64,000 bases of DNA from Brumimicrobium salinarum (GCF_002844555.1 NZ_PJNI01000009.1:1-64000), one strand, 5' to 3'; shown: positions 26,819 to 36,903, counted from the first letter of the stretch. Translations and numbers: made by a program. The notes: generated from the sequence alone by a model not told the origin.

Positions 26819-28594
26819 ATGGCTGAAAACAAAATTATCGATCAGGGAAATCCTGAATTTGACTGGGAAGCGTTAGCAAACGAAGGATACAGTCAAGCAG
26901 AACACGCTGAATACGCTGATACGTATGAAGCAACTTTAACTTCTATCAATGAAAAGGAGGTAATCCTTGGAAAAGTAGTAGCGATTACAGACCGTGAAGT
27001 GGTTGTAAACATTGGTTACAAATCTGAAGGAGTTATTGCAATTAATGAATTTCGTTATAAAGACAACCTTGAGATAGGTGATGAAGTTGTTGTTTTTGTT
27101 GAGTCACAAGAAGACCGTAATGGTCAGCTTGTTGTTTCTCATAAAACAGCACGTATGCACCATGCTTGGGATCGTGTTAACGAAGTACTTAAAACTGGAG
27201 AAGTAATTACTGGACATGTTAAATGTAGAACTAAAGGTGGTTTAATCGTTGATGTATTTGGAATTGAGGCATTCTTGCCAGGTTCTCAAATCGATGTAAA
27301 ACCAATTCGTGACTACGACATGTATGTTGGTAAAGACATGGAATTCCGTGTTGTTAAAATTAACCAAGAATTTAGAAACGTTGTTGTTTCTCACAAAGCA
27401 CTTATTGAAGCTGAACTTGAAGAGCAGAAAAAACAAATTATTTCTGGTCTTGAAAAAGGACAGGTTCTTGAAGGTACAGTTAAAAACATCACTTCTTATG
27501 GTGTGTTTATTGACCTTGGTGGTGTTGATGGTTTAGTTCACATTACAGATCTTTCTTGGGGACGTGTAAACCACCCAGAAGAAATTGTAGAGCTTGATCA
27601 AAAATTAAATGTAGTTATTCTTGATTTTGATGACGACAAAAAACGTATTGCACTTGGATTAAAACAATTGCAAGCTCACCCTTGGGATGCGTTGGATGAA
27701 AACATGAATGTTGGAGACAAAGTAAAAGGTAAAGTAGTTGTACTTGCTGATTATGGTGCATTTGTTGAAATCGCACCTGGTGTTGAAGGATTAATTCACG
27801 TTTCTGAAATGAGTTGGTCACAACATTTAAGAACTGCGCAAGATTTCCTAGCAGTAGGAGATGAAGTTGAAGCAGTTGTTTTAACATTAGACCGTGAAGA
27901 GCGTAAAATGTCATTAGGAATCAAGCAATTGATGCCAGATCCATGGGAAGAAATCCAAAACCGTTACCCAGTTGAGTCTAAGCACAAAGCTAAGGTACGT
28001 AACTTCACTAACTTCGGTGTATTCGTTGAATTAGAAGAAGGTGTTGACGGATTGATTCACATCTCAGATCTTTCTTGGCAAAAGAAAATTAAACATCCAT
28101 CAGAATTCTGTAAAGTAGGAGAAGAAATGGAAGTTGTTGTTCTTGAAATCGACCAGGAAAACAGAAGAATCTCTTTAGGTCACAAACAATTAGAAGAAAA
28201 TCCATGGGATGTATTTGAAACAATCTTCGGAGAAGGTTCAGTACACCAAGGAACAATTGTTGAACAAAAAGATAAATCAGGTATCGTATCTTTACCATAC
28301 GGTGTAGAAGGGATTTGTCCTGCTAAGCACATGCGTAAAGAAGATGGTTCTAACGCGAAAGTAGAAGAACAACTTGATTTCAAAGTTATCGAATTCAACA
28401 AAGACGCTAAGAAAATTGTTGTTTCACACTTAAGAACTTTCGAAGAAGGAGAAGACAAACCAACGACTAAAAAGTCTGGTAAGTCAGGAGGTACTTCTAA
28501 AGCCATTAAAGATGTAAACAAAGGAGCTGAAAAATCAACTTTAGGTGATTTAGATGCACTTGCAGCGCTTAAAGATAAAATGGATGGAAAATAA
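26819..28594 (+). CDS. rpsA: 30S ribosomal protein S1
   Basis: S1 binds mRNA on the 30S subunit and helps initiation, which matters where Shine-Dalgarno sites are scarce, as here. Six S1/OB repeats are visible in 591 residues, beginning at about EVILGKVVAI, GEVITGHVKC, GQVLEGTVKN, GDKVKGKVVV, SKHKAKVRNF and GSVHQGTIVE. Repeats 3-5 carry the strongest consensus (GVFIDLGGVDGLVHITDLSW). A low-complexity Lys/Gly-rich tail follows. The gene is monocistronic with a strong promoter, long leader and strong terminator. Codon use is biased, as expected for a highly expressed gene. Confidence 0.97.
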   Translation: MAENKIIDQGNPEFDWEALANEGYSQAEHAEYADTYEATLTSINEKEVILGKVVAITDREVVVNIGYKSEGVIAINEFRYKDNLEIGDEVVVFVESQEDRNGQLVVSHKTARMHHAWDRVNEVLKTGEVITGHVKCRTKGGLIVDVFGIEAFLPGSQIDVKPIRDYDMYVGKDMEFRVVKINQEFRNVVVSHKALIEAELEEQKKQIISGLEKGQVLEGTVKNITSYGVFIDLGGVDGLVHITDLSWGRVNHPEEIVELDQKLNVVILDFDDDKKRIALGLKQLQAHPWDALDENMNVGDKVKGKVVVLADYGAFVEIAPGVEGLIHVSEMSWSQHLRTAQDFLAVGDEVEAVVLTLDREERKMSLGIKQLMPDPWEEIQNRYPVESKHKAKVRNFTNFGVFVELEEGVDGLIHISDLSWQKKIKHPSEFCKVGEEMEVVVLEIDQENRRISLGHKQLEENPWDVFETIFGEGSVHQGTIVEQKDKSGIVSLPYGVEGICPAKHMRKEDGSNAKVEEQLDFKVIEFNKDAKKIVVSHLRTFEEGEDKPTTKKSGKSGGTSKAIKDVNKGAEKSTLGDLDALAALKDKMDGK

Positions 28595-28616
28595 TCATTC
28601 CTCATTATAGAGATAC

Positions 28617-28646
28617 AATCCCGATTCTAAAGAATCGGGATTTTTT
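28617..28646 (+). terminator. Intrinsic terminator of rpsA
   Basis: A perfect 11-bp stem (AATCCCGATTC / GAATCGGGATT) with a 4-nt loop TAAA, followed by a T-run to 28646. It lies 22 bp after the rpsA stop. Confidence 0.92.
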
Positions 28647-28722
28647 ATTTTTAAACAAATCATCTTTATTACTGTATTATCCTATTAATTAAAATATCAT
28701 TAATTTTATAAAAAAATAAAAC

Positions 28723-30378
28723 ATGACATACATAGCAGCAATATTTTTAATTATTTCAGGAGTTTTATCTACCTTTTCTAGCGTAAAAAGAAAAGCACCC
28801 GCTACTCAAATGATTTCTTCATTCATTTTAGGGTTAATTACTTTAATACTTGCCAAAGACTTTTTCTCTGTTGCAGAAGAAACCAATTTCTTGATGGCTT
28901 TTATTTTAATTTCAATTCTTGGAATAAGCTTTGCCTTTGGAATCTTACTAAAGCATAAATCAAATAATATTTTTGTACTTATTCCACTCATTCTATCTTT
29001 TAGTTTCTTATTCTTTCCCCAAGTGAGCGCACATAGCTTTATGGATTTCCCTATAGAGGACCTGAAAGTTTTAATAATGATAGCAGCAATAAGTTCCTTA
29101 ACTCCACTCCTCATTTCATTAGTAAATAGCTTAATTAAACGGTTAGTGAATAAAATTTCGCCCATCAAATGGGAAACTCAAGATCAATATTTACTATACA
29201 ACGCATTTGGCTTTGTTTTTATAGGCCTCATTGCTGCAATCGGTAACTTTTTACTTGGTAAAGCTGGGGTTCTAATTGCTGCTACATTCTTTCTTTCGTC
29301 TGCTTTTCTTTTCAAAAACAAAACGATTAACTCAACAAATATTAACACGGCAACGGGTGGTTCGTTATTTTTAATAGTTGGTGCATTTATCATTTTAAAT
29401 AATGCAGGCTATGAAGCCTTAAACTTATCAAATGGTGAAGTACTTGAAGGTATTTTCTTCGCTGGTTTTAATATAATGGTATATGAAATTCTTATTCGTT
29501 TAGCAAAAAGAAGTTCGGGTAAATGGCAGTTATTATTTACACTAAAAGCACTTTTTGTTCCTGCAGTAATTATTTTGTTACTTGGGTTTGCTTACACACA
29601 ACTAGAACGACTAGGAGGTGTATTAACTTTAACAGCTTTGCTTATTTCAACAGGTTTGGTTGGGTTGCTATATGCTGGTTTTAAAAATACATCAAATGCA
29701 ATTGGATTGAAATTATTTTCCTTTGGCTTAATTCTTATAGTTGCCCCTATCTTCTCTCCTGTTAAACAAACCTCGGGTATTGATTTAGGTGCACTTGGAA
29801 TTGAAGATAATAAAGGAAAAAGTAAAACAACGGTCAAAAGTTATCATGATCAATTAGAAGAACCTAATGGAAAAGATTTAGAACAAGCATTGGGTAAATG
29901 GAAAATCGATGAAGAGGTTTCTAAGATTTTCTTTGAATTGGGACCACAAGGAGGTAGAACAAACGGTGAGTTTCAAAAAGTAAAAGGAACTTTTAATGTG
30001 GCACAAAACATTTCCAAGTCCAAAATAAAGGTTGTTATGCCTGTAAAAAATATTACCACCTTCAACTCAATGCGAGATGAATCCTTAATGGAAAATGATT
30101 ATTTAAATGAAAAAGAACATCCCGAAATGATATTTAAAGCCAATCAGTTTAAGCCTAAAAACGATGGATATGAAGTTCAGGGAGATTTCACATTACTTGG
30201 AGTAACTAAGCCTTTAAACCTTACTTTAAAATTAGTTGGAGTTGGAGAAAAAAATAACGAAAAAATCATGGTGCTTTGGGGGAAAGCTTCTCTAAACAGA
30301 ACTGATTATGGTATGGCTTCCTCAGCAAAAATTGGTGATATCGTAGATTTTCATTTTGAAGTACAGTTAAAGCAATAA
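28723..30378 (+). CDS. Polytopic membrane protein fused to a YceI domain
   Basis: Residues 1 to about 350 form roughly ten hydrophobic segments with short charged loops and no recognised family. A linker (GIDLGALGIEDNKGKSKTT) leads to a C-terminal YceI-like domain from about residue 388 (LGKWKIDEEVSKIFFELG, then FNSMRDESLMENDYLNEKEHPEMIF, GDFTLLGVTKPLNL, RTDYGMAS). YceI is a lipocalin-like barrel that binds isoprenoid or amphiphilic lipids, usually as a secreted single-domain protein. Fusion to a large membrane region suggests lipid or quinone handling at the inner membrane. It is followed 22 bp later by the DUF2279 gene. Confidence 0.8.
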   Translation: MTYIAAIFLIISGVLSTFSSVKRKAPATQMISSFILGLITLILAKDFFSVAEETNFLMAFILISILGISFAFGILLKHKSNNIFVLIPLILSFSFLFFPQVSAHSFMDFPIEDLKVLIMIAAISSLTPLLISLVNSLIKRLVNKISPIKWETQDQYLLYNAFGFVFIGLIAAIGNFLLGKAGVLIAATFFLSSAFLFKNKTINSTNINTATGGSLFLIVGAFIILNNAGYEALNLSNGEVLEGIFFAGFNIMVYEILIRLAKRSSGKWQLLFTLKALFVPAVIILLLGFAYTQLERLGGVLTLTALLISTGLVGLLYAGFKNTSNAIGLKLFSFGLILIVAPIFSPVKQTSGIDLGALGIEDNKGKSKTTVKSYHDQLEEPNGKDLEQALGKWKIDEEVSKIFFELGPQGGRTNGEFQKVKGTFNVAQNISKSKIKVVMPVKNITTFNSMRDESLMENDYLNEKEHPEMIFKANQFKPKNDGYEVQGDFTLLGVTKPLNLTLKLVGVGEKNNEKIMVLWGKASLNRTDYGMASSAKIGDIVDFHFEVQLKQ

Positions 30379-30400
30379 ACTTTGGTAAGTCTAATAAATT

Positions 30401-31231
30401 TTGAAACAAACATTACTCATACTCTTTTCATGCCTGACTTTGAATCTTCAAGCGCAAACATTTTTTGAAAAGGATTCCGTTTTCAATGTAAAACGAACGG
30501 CATGGACAAGTGGAGTAATTGGCGCAGGATGGTTAGGCAGCGTTGTGTCCTTGAAAAATATTTGGTATAAAGAAAATTGGACAAATAAATTCCACACTTT
30601 TGACGACTCAAAACAATGGTTAGGAATGGATAAAGTAGGCCATTTTTATACTGGAAATATGATTACCAAAAACATCTCTTCTGTTTATGATTGGTCTGGC
30701 ATGAATAGGTCTCAGCGTCTAATCATCGGTTCTACAGTTGGATTTGGATATTTAACCACATTAGAGATTTTGGATGGTTACTCTGAAGAATGGGGCTTTT
30801 CATGGGCAGACCTTGGTGCTAATGCGCTTGGAGTAGCTTGGTATGTTTGGCAAGATTTGGTATGGGAAGAACAAAGATTCAAATTAAAATTCAGTGCTCA
30901 TTTGACACCTTATGCATCGTATCGTCCAGAAGTCTTAGGTAGTTCTTTTCCAGAAAGGTTACTTAAAGATTACAATGGTCAAACCTATTGGCTTTCATTT
31001 ACGCCAAGTCAGTTTCTAAACTCATCTTCTTTTTTCCCGAATTGGCTTAGCTTTAGTTTTGGTTATAGTGTGGACAAAAAACTACATGGCGATCTCAACG
31101 TATATAACCACATCGATAGTAAATTAGGGATTGAGACTTTTAATGCGGAACGGCAATTTCTATTTTCTTTAGATATTGACTTTGAACAGTTTAGTCCTGA
31201 AAAAAATGGATATCAACCCTTTTCAAAGTGA
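30401..31231 (+). CDS. DUF2279 (YfiM-like) envelope protein
   Basis: Translation probably starts at TTG 30401, which gives a signal peptide (KQTLLILFSCLTLNLQAQ). The body has the DUF2279 pattern MDKVGHFYTGNMITK…LEILDGYSEEWGFSWADLGANALGVAWYV. The C-terminal half is aromatic-rich and beta-like (SFSFGYSVDKKLHGDLNVYN), fitting an outer-membrane location. Function is unknown for the family. It overlaps no gene but follows the YceI fusion by 22 bp, so co-transcription is likely. Confidence 0.82.
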   Translation: MKQTLLILFSCLTLNLQAQTFFEKDSVFNVKRTAWTSGVIGAGWLGSVVSLKNIWYKENWTNKFHTFDDSKQWLGMDKVGHFYTGNMITKNISSVYDWSGMNRSQRLIIGSTVGFGYLTTLEILDGYSEEWGFSWADLGANALGVAWYVWQDLVWEEQRFKLKFSAHLTPYASYRPEVLGSSFPERLLKDYNGQTYWLSFTPSQFLNSSSFFPNWLSFSFGYSVDKKLHGDLNVYNHIDSKLGIETFNAERQFLFSLDIDFEQFSPEKNGYQPFSK

Positions 31232-31443
31232 TTAATCACATAAAAATACCATTTCCTGCATTGATCTTTAACGGTAAACAATTAATTGTACATCCTTTGT
31301 ACTTCTAATTTACACCGGATATTTTATACATCTTTAAAGCAAAAATATAGAGAGGTCAATCAATAAAGGTTCACTTACTTGAGAATCTGTAAATATTGTA
31401 ATTACAAAAATATTCCAATTCTTAATATGAGCAAATACTCGTA

Positions 31444-34065
31444 TTACTTCCCTCCTACCATTTTCTTAATTTCATTAAGTTTAAAAAGAGCTTCTACTGG
31501 AGTTAGTGTATCGATATCCATGTTGGTAACTTCATCACGAATACTTTCTAAAACAGGATCATCTAATTGGAAAAAACTCAATTGCATATCATCTGCATCA
31601 CCTGCCGCCTTAACTTTTTCTTTTTCACTCCCTCGATTCGACGTTTCAAGTTCTTTTAACATTTTTGTTGCACGTTCAACAACAGGGTTTGGCATTCCAG
31701 CAAGTTTCGCAACGTGAATCCCAAAACTGTGTTCACTTCCCCCTTCAATTAGTTTACGTAAAAACAGAATTTTTGTCCCCACTTCCTTTACAGATACGGT
31801 ATAATTCTTTATCCGTGGAAACTTATTCGTCATTTCATTTAACTCATGGTAATGTGTAGCGAAAAGTGTTTTGCAATGCGCCTTTGGATGTTGATGAATG
31901 TATTCTGCAATTGCCCATGCAATAGATATTCCATCATACGTACTTGTTCCTCGACCAATTTCATCTAAAAGCACTAAACTTCTACGGGAAAGATTATTTA
32001 AGATACTCGCCGTTTCGTTCATTTCTACCATGAACGTTGATTCCCCTGAAGAAATATTATCTGAGGCTCCCACCCTCGTAAATACTTTGTCTACAATTCC
32101 TAATTTTGCTGAGGCTGCGGGAACAAAACTTCCCATTTGAGCCATTAAAGAAATCAAGGCTGTTTGACGTAAAATAGCACTTTTACCCGACATATTTGGT
32201 CCGGTAATCATAATGATTTGCTGGGTATCGTTATCTAAAAAAACATCATTTGGGATATAATCCTCACCAATACCCATTTGTTTTTCAATCACAGGATGAC
32301 GGCCTTCTTTAATATCAATTGCAACACCATCATTAAGCTCTGGCATGTTGTATTGATTTTGCTTTGCTACAGTTGAAAAAGATAAAAAACAATCCAATTG
32401 CCCAATCAGAAATGCATTAAATTGAATAGGATGTATATAATCAGCCATTGCGAGAACCAATTCTGAAAACAATCGCCTTTCGATGAGATCAATTTTCTCT
32501 TCTGCGCCAAGGATTTTCTGTTCGTATTCTTTAAGCTCTTCTGTAATGTATCTTTCTGCACTTACAAGAGTTTGCTTACGTATCCAATCTTCAGGAACTT
32601 TGTCTTTATGGGTATTCCTAACTTCCAGGTAGTACCCAAAAACATTATTAAAAGCCACTTTTAAACTAGGAATCCCCGTTCTTTCAGACTCTCTTTGTTG
32701 CAATTCCTCTAAAAAGGTTCGCCCAGAATTAGATAATTTACGTAATTCATCCAACTCTTCATCAAATCCATCTGCAATGACTTTTCCTTTTCCAACTTGG
32801 ATAGCTGCATCATCATGCAGTTGCTCGGTAATCAAAGCAATCAATTGTTCACATGGATTAATACGATCTACAATGCTCAACAACGCTTTAGCTTGGGTAC
32901 TTTTCAAAAGGTTTTGAATTGGTTTCAACTCTAATAATGTTCCCTTTAATTGGTTAACCTCTTTAGGATTTACCTTTCCTACAGCAATTTTTGAAGCCAA
33001 ACGTTCTAAATCATAAATATTACTCAGGCGTTGATTCAACTCAAATGAAACCTCTTCATTTTCGATTAAAGCTTTCACCGCTTGTTGCCTCGCTTCAATT
33101 GTTTTTAAATCTTTAAGAGGCAAAACCATCCATCTTTTCATCATTCGTCCACCCATTGGAGTGATCGTTTGATCGAGAACAGACAATAAAGTTGCTCCAT
33201 TCTCATGTGGGGAATTGATAAGTTCGAGGTTCCGCGTTGTAAAGCGATCCAACCAAACATACTTATCCTCCTCAATTCTACTGATTTTTGATATATGCCC
33301 TAAATCTTTGTGTTGTGCTTCAGAAATGTATTGCAAAATTGAACCAGCTGCTATAATTCCTGCACTTAGTTCTTCAACTCCAAAACCTTTTAAATTCTTA
33401 GTTTGAAAGTGTTTATTCAAAGATTCACGTCCAAAATCTTCCGTGAAAATCCAGTCTTCTTGGCGGAAGCTATAAAAGCGTTCGCCAAATATTTCTTTAA
33501 ACTTTTGGTCTTGTTGTCGTGCATATAAAACTTCACTAGGTTCAAAACCTTGTAAAAGTTTATCCAAATACTCTGTATCTCCTTGGGCTACAAGAAACTC
33601 CCCTGTTGAAATATCAAGAAAAGCCACACCATGTTCCTTTTTACCTAAAAAAACAGAAGCTAAAAAGTTATTCTTATTATGTTCTAAAACTTGATCATTC
33701 ATCGCAACTCCTGGAGTAACAACCTCAGTGACACCACGCTTAACGATTTTTTTCGTCATTTTCGGGTCTTCCAGTTGATCGCAAATTGCTACGCGTTCTC
33801 CTGCACGAACTAATTTTGGCAAATACGTTTGCAAAGAATGATGAGGAAAGCCAGCCAATTCAATATGGGCAGCAGTTCCATTTTTTCTTTTAGTGAGAAT
33901 AATTCCAAGTATTTTAGAGGCTTTAACAGCATCTTCTCCAAAGGTTTCATAAAAATCTCCAACTCTAAAAAGAAGCATGGCTGTTGGATGTTTTGCCTTG
34001 ATCTGATTATATTGCTTCATCAGTGGAGTTTCACTTGATTTTTTTTCTTTCTTTGTTTTCGCCAA
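31444..34065 (-). CDS. mutS: DNA mismatch repair protein MutS
   Basis: MutS recognises base mismatches and recruits MutL. The 873-residue protein has the mismatch-binding motif [16 protein letters not shown] near residues 30-45 (Phe-x-Glu), and the ATPase motifs [14 protein letters not shown] near 615-628, the ST motif [25 protein letters not shown] near 700 and [10 protein letters not shown]. Domain order and length are normal for MutS1. The start is TTG at 34065, since no upstream ATG is in frame. It is monocistronic and convergent with the DUF2279 gene. It differs from the MutS2-like gene at 52047-54161. Confidence 0.96.
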   Translation of the reverse strand: MAKTKKEKKSSETPLMKQYNQIKAKHPTAMLLFRVGDFYETFGEDAVKASKILGIILTKRKNGTAAHIELAGFPHHSLQTYLPKLVRAGERVAICDQLEDPKMTKKIVKRGVTEVVTPGVAMNDQVLEHNKNNFLASVFLGKKEHGVAFLDISTGEFLVAQGDTEYLDKLLQGFEPSEVLYARQQDQKFKEIFGERFYSFRQEDWIFTEDFGRESLNKHFQTKNLKGFGVEELSAGIIAAGSILQYISEAQHKDLGHISKISRIEEDKYVWLDRFTTRNLELINSPHENGATLLSVLDQTITPMGGRMMKRWMVLPLKDLKTIEARQQAVKALIENEEVSFELNQRLSNIYDLERLASKIAVGKVNPKEVNQLKGTLLELKPIQNLLKSTQAKALLSIVDRINPCEQLIALITEQLHDDAAIQVGKGKVIADGFDEELDELRKLSNSGRTFLEELQQRESERTGIPSLKVAFNNVFGYYLEVRNTHKDKVPEDWIRKQTLVSAERYITEELKEYEQKILGAEEKIDLIERRLFSELVLAMADYIHPIQFNAFLIGQLDCFLSFSTVAKQNQYNMPELNDGVAIDIKEGRHPVIEKQMGIGEDYIPNDVFLDNDTQQIIMITGPNMSGKSAILRQTALISLMAQMGSFVPAASAKLGIVDKVFTRVGASDNISSGESTFMVEMNETASILNNLSRRSLVLLDEIGRGTSTYDGISIAWAIAEYIHQHPKAHCKTLFATHYHELNEMTNKFPRIKNYTVSVKEVGTKILFLRKLIEGGSEHSFGIHVAKLAGMPNPVVERATKMLKELETSNRGSEKEKVKAAGDADDMQLSFFQLDDPVLESIRDEVTNMDIDTLTPVEALFKLNEIKKMVGGK

Positions 34066-34156
34066 AATGAATTTGTTTATGTTATTTTGCAGTGCGTAAA
34101 CATACTGGTTTCAGTAGATATTTCAGCAAAAAAAACAGGTCCAATTATCAATACTT

Positions 34157-34699
34157 ATGAACAGAAAGTTAAAATTATGGGAGTTAAATCGCCCAACAGT
34201 AGAGGAGTTTAAAGAAAAAGAGAAGTTTCCACTTGTGGTGGTACTTGATAACATTAGAAGTTTAGCCAATGTGGGCACGTTTTTCCGTACTGCTGATGCT
34301 TTTAATGTTTCTAAAATTATTCTTGGGGGAATTACCGCCCAGCCACCTCACCGTGAAATTCAAAAGACAGCGTTGGGTGCAACAGAGTCAATTGAATGGG
34401 AATATCACGAGAGCTTAGTTGATTTGCTAAAGAAATATCAATCAGAAGGATGGAAAGTCTATGCTGTTGAGCAAGCAGAGAAAACACAAATGTTACATGA
34501 AATCAAAATAAAATCTGATGAAAAGCACATTTTGGTTTTCGGAAACGAAGTGGATGGTGTACAACAAGAAATCATTGATATTGCAGATGTTGTTTTGGAA
34601 ATCCCTCAATTTGGGACGAAGCACAGTTTAAATGTTTCAGTTTGTGCTGGAGTAGTACTTTGGGAGTTTGTAAGAGAAATTTCGGTCAGAAATGTGTAG
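34157..34699 (+). CDS. SpoU/TrmH-family RNA 2'-O-methyltransferase
   Basis: The 180-residue SPOUT methyltransferase has the three knot motifs: LDNIRSLANVGTFFRTADAF (motif 1), HILVFGNEVDGVQQEI (motif 2) and EIPQFGTKHSLNVSVCAGVVLWE (motif 3). Family members 2'-O-methylate tRNA or rRNA using SAM. It lacks the N-terminal substrate-binding domain of rRNA-type RlmB, so a tRNA target is somewhat more likely, but this is not provable here. It is divergent from mutS with a gap of about 90 bp. Confidence 0.9.
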   Translation: MNRKLKLWELNRPTVEEFKEKEKFPLVVVLDNIRSLANVGTFFRTADAFNVSKIILGGITAQPPHREIQKTALGATESIEWEYHESLVDLLKKYQSEGWKVYAVEQAEKTQMLHEIKIKSDEKHILVFGNEVDGVQQEIIDIADVVLEIPQFGTKHSLNVSVCAGVVLWEFVREISVRNV

Positions 34700-34850
34700 T
34701 TATTGAAGAGTTAACTCCCTTGGTTTCCTTCATTATGATGTATTAAATTTTGTCGAAATGAACCCGTAAGCTTGGTTTAGCGTACTTCTTGCTTCATAAC
34801 AGCTTATCAGCTAATTTATAAACACCTATCTTGTTTCGATAAAATACAAC

Positions 34851-35555
34851 TCAAATTCCTAAAATCAAAGGTGGTATTTCCTTTAAATGCTCGACGCGTT
34901 CAATAGTTGTATTGGTGTGGTATTTCTTATTAGGATCAAATAAAACACCTCGAATTCCAGCATTTTCTGCACCAATTACATCTGCTTTAAAATCATCTCC
35001 AATCATAATCGAATGATTTGCTGCAGCTCTAGTTCTTGCCAATGCACCTTGAAAAACAGATGGATGGGGTTTTGCTTTACCCACTTCCTCGCTACATAGT
35101 ACATCATCAAAAAAATGAAGTATTCCACTATTTTTTAGTTTAATGAATTGAACTTCTTTAAACCCATTTGTAATAATATGTAAGCGGTAATTTTGCTCTT
35201 TTAATTCAGATAGTACCTCTTTGGTAGAAGGAAAAAGATGTGTTTGATAAGGAGAAATTTCGAGATATCGATCGTTCATTTCTTGGCCTAATTGTTCGTC
35301 ATCAATATTAAAAATCTTTAATGTATCTGTAAAACGACCATTTCTTAATTGTATTTTATCAATTTTTCCTTGTCCGTAATCGTTCCAATACTTGGCATTT
35401 ACTTGTTTATAATTATTCAAAAAATCCTGAAATGATGACGCATGATTTTCTAGTTTTAAATCATCAAAGATAATTCGCAAAGCGCTTTCAGAGTTTCTAT
35501 CAAAATCCCAAAGTGTTCGATCCAGATCGAAAAAAACATCTTTTATAACATTCAT
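34851..35555 (-). CDS. yjjG: YjjG-family noncanonical pyrimidine nucleotidase (HAD)
   Basis: A HAD-superfamily phosphatase of 234 residues with the nucleophile motif FFDLDRTLWDFDRNSE at residues 8-23, motif II in LHIITNGFKE, the lysine in GKAKPHPSVF, and motif IV in MIGDDFKADVIGAENAG. The LWDFDRN cap-entry pattern fits YjjG, which dephosphorylates noncanonical pyrimidine nucleotides and protects against mutagenic bases. Its ATG overlaps the stop of the frameshifted membrane-protein gene (ATGA), in an operon headed by upp, which fits a pyrimidine theme. Confidence 0.9.
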   Translation of the reverse strand: MNVIKDVFFDLDRTLWDFDRNSESALRIIFDDLKLENHASSFQDFLNNYKQVNAKYWNDYGQGKIDKIQLRNGRFTDTLKIFNIDDEQLGQEMNDRYLEISPYQTHLFPSTKEVLSELKEQNYRLHIITNGFKEVQFIKLKNSGILHFFDDVLCSEEVGKAKPHPSVFQGALARTRAAANHSIMIGDDFKADVIGAENAGIRGVLFDPNKKYHTNTTIERVEHLKEIPPLILGI

Positions 35556-36018
35556 ATAACTAAATCTTTAACAAAGTAAGTGCCACCTGTAATAATAAAG
35601 CAATCTAAGGTAAGGAATAAAATAATGAATGGGAAAGTTTGCTTATGATGTTTATAAAACTTTGCGGTAATAATCGTCCCTAGAGGAATAGATAAGAACA
35701 AAGGAAAAGCCCAATACGTAAAATAACGACCTATTTTTTGTTTAAAATAAATGATACGTCGGTTTGTTTTTGTAAAGACTCTGTATTTCGGGATAACCTT
35801 ACCTTTCGCTATTGCCTTTTTGGTTTTTTTGCCCTTCGTTGAACAGAGAGCTGCATAAAGTAACTACTTCCAAAGTAAAAAATAGAGGCTGAAAAATATC
35901 CACCCACACAACACGATATAAATGTTTCCCAAAAACTTAATCCAGCAGCAGGTCCTGCTAAGGGAGTGAACATAAATTTCCAAGAACTAAATAAAGCAAA
36001 ACTGAAGTATGTTAACAT
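35552..36018 (-). pseudogene. Small membrane protein split by a -1 frameshift
   Basis: From ATG 36018 the frame encodes a hydrophobic N-terminus (MLTYFSFALFSSWKFMFTPL, then AGPAAGLSFWETF, YFGSSYFMQLSVQRRAKKPK) and stops at TAG soon after residue 69. A -1 shift at the seven-A run (35824-35830) continues as KKTKKAIAKGKVIPKYRVFT, then RRIIYFKQKIGRYFTYWAFP and two hydrophobic spans, to a TGA that overlaps the yjjG ATG. The rejoined protein would be about 155 residues with three to four membrane segments. That the second part is intact and coupled to yjjG argues for one functional or recently functional gene. Family unknown. Confidence 0.65.
35824..35830 (-). promoter_or_regulatory. Candidate -1 slippery heptamer A AAA AAA
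   Basis: On the minus strand the zero-frame codons GCA AAA AAA place A AAA AAA in the phase needed for -1 slippage. The new frame stays open to the yjjG start. A sequencing error of one missing A would look identical. Confidence 0.3.
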
Positions 36019-36034
36019 TTGTCTATTACTTTAC

Positions 36035-36682
36035 TTACACCTTTTCTCCGTAAGCTAAATCTCCTGCATCGCCCAAACCTGGAACAATATATGACTGAGC
36101 TGTGAGTTCATTATCTACCGCTCCTACCCATATTTTGGTAGATTTTGGTAGTTTTTTCTCTATAAAACCTAGTCCCTGCTCTGTGGCAATTCCAAAAACT
36201 AAATGCAATTGTTTAGGCGTTCCATATTTTTTAAGCACCTCGTAAACAGCAGCTAATGAATTACCTGTGGCCAACATAGGATCACTAATAATAAGTACTT
36301 TCCCGTCTAAGCTTGGTGATGCACAATATTCTACATCGATTTCAAAGTCTTCTTTTGAAGAATGATTTCTATATGCACTCACAAATGCTGAATCCGCTTG
36401 ATCAAAGTAATTGAGTAACCCTTGATGCATAGGAACTCCAGCACGTAAAATTGTTGCCAAAACAATTTCATCATCACACGTATGCATCATAGCTTCGCCT
36501 AATGGTGTGGTGATTTCTTTTTCTGAGTATTTCAACGTCTTGGACAATTCGTACGCCATTATTTCGGCTATTCGTTCAATATTACGTCTGAACCTCAATC
36601 GGTCTTTTTGAATTTTAGCATCTCGAATTTCAGCCAAGAATTGGTTGAAAATTGAATTGGTTTTTGAGAAATTAGTTATCAT
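36035..36682 (-). CDS. upp: Uracil phosphoribosyltransferase
   Basis: Upp makes UMP from uracil and PRPP in pyrimidine salvage. The 215-residue protein has the PRTase PRPP-binding motif VLIISDPMLATGNSLAAVYE, an upstream TILRAGVPMHQGLLNYF, and the uracil-recognition C-terminal YIVPGLGDAGDLAYG. It heads an operon with the membrane protein (16 bp downstream) and yjjG. A TAAATTTG promoter box ends 5 bp before its ATG, predicting a leaderless transcript, and a structured RNA element lies farther upstream. Confidence 0.95.
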   Translation of the reverse strand: MITNFSKTNSIFNQFLAEIRDAKIQKDRLRFRRNIERIAEIMAYELSKTLKYSEKEITTPLGEAMMHTCDDEIVLATILRAGVPMHQGLLNYFDQADSAFVSAYRNHSSKEDFEIDVEYCASPSLDGKVLIISDPMLATGNSLAAVYEVLKKYGTPKQLHLVFGIATEQGLGFIEKKLPKSTKIWVGAVDNELTAQSYIVPGLGDAGDLAYGEKV

Positions 36683-36687
36683 GATTG

Positions 36688-36720
36688 CAAATTTAATTCT
36701 AAATTACAATCATTTTACAA
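36688..36720 (-). promoter_or_regulatory. upp promoter, leaderless architecture
   Basis: On the minus strand TTG (36720-36718), a 22-bp spacer and TAAATTTG (36695-36688) precede the ATG at 36682 by only 5 nt, so transcription should begin at or next to the start codon. Confidence 0.6.
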
Positions 36721-36770
36721 TTAATGAAATTAAAATGAAAAGATGTTGCTATGATAAACAGGAATAAAAT

Positions 36771-36814
36771 AAAAAAACCATGTAGCTTAAATCTGAAAGC
36801 CTCAGATCGACATG
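36771..36814 (-). terminator. Terminator-like hairpin of the RNA candidate
   Basis: On the minus strand CATGT…ACATG (outer) and ATCTGA…TCAGAT (inner, 5-nt loop) form an interrupted stem, followed by G and seven T. Confidence 0.55.
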
Positions 36815-36903
36815 TGTAGAACCTCCGACTTATTTCTGTAATCCTCTGGGTTATCCTTTTCGTAAAACGACGAAGGGAGGCTCGCCATAGACAAGTCAAG
36901 TAC
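36771..36903 (-). ncRNA. Structured small RNA candidate upstream of upp (family unassigned)
   Basis: A minus-strand unit of about 130 nt sits between its own promoter (next entry) and a terminator-like hairpin with a T-run (36771-36814). GAGCCTCC (36883-36876) can pair with GGAGGTTC (36826-36819), with an outer GACTTGT/ACATGTC stem and an inner hairpin around CGTTTTACG, giving one long irregular rod. GC content is clearly above the flanks. The shape is reminiscent of a 6S-type RNA, and a 6S-Flavo family is known, but I cannot assign it by eye. It lacks the conserved signatures of tmRNA, SRP RNA and RNase P. Readthrough could also make it a upp leader. Confidence 0.45.

Noticed and set aside
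36820-36850. ACAGAAATAAGTC reminiscent of an RNase P conserved region
   Set aside because: The other universal RNase P segment (GAGGAAAGTCC-like) is missing and the unit is far too short.
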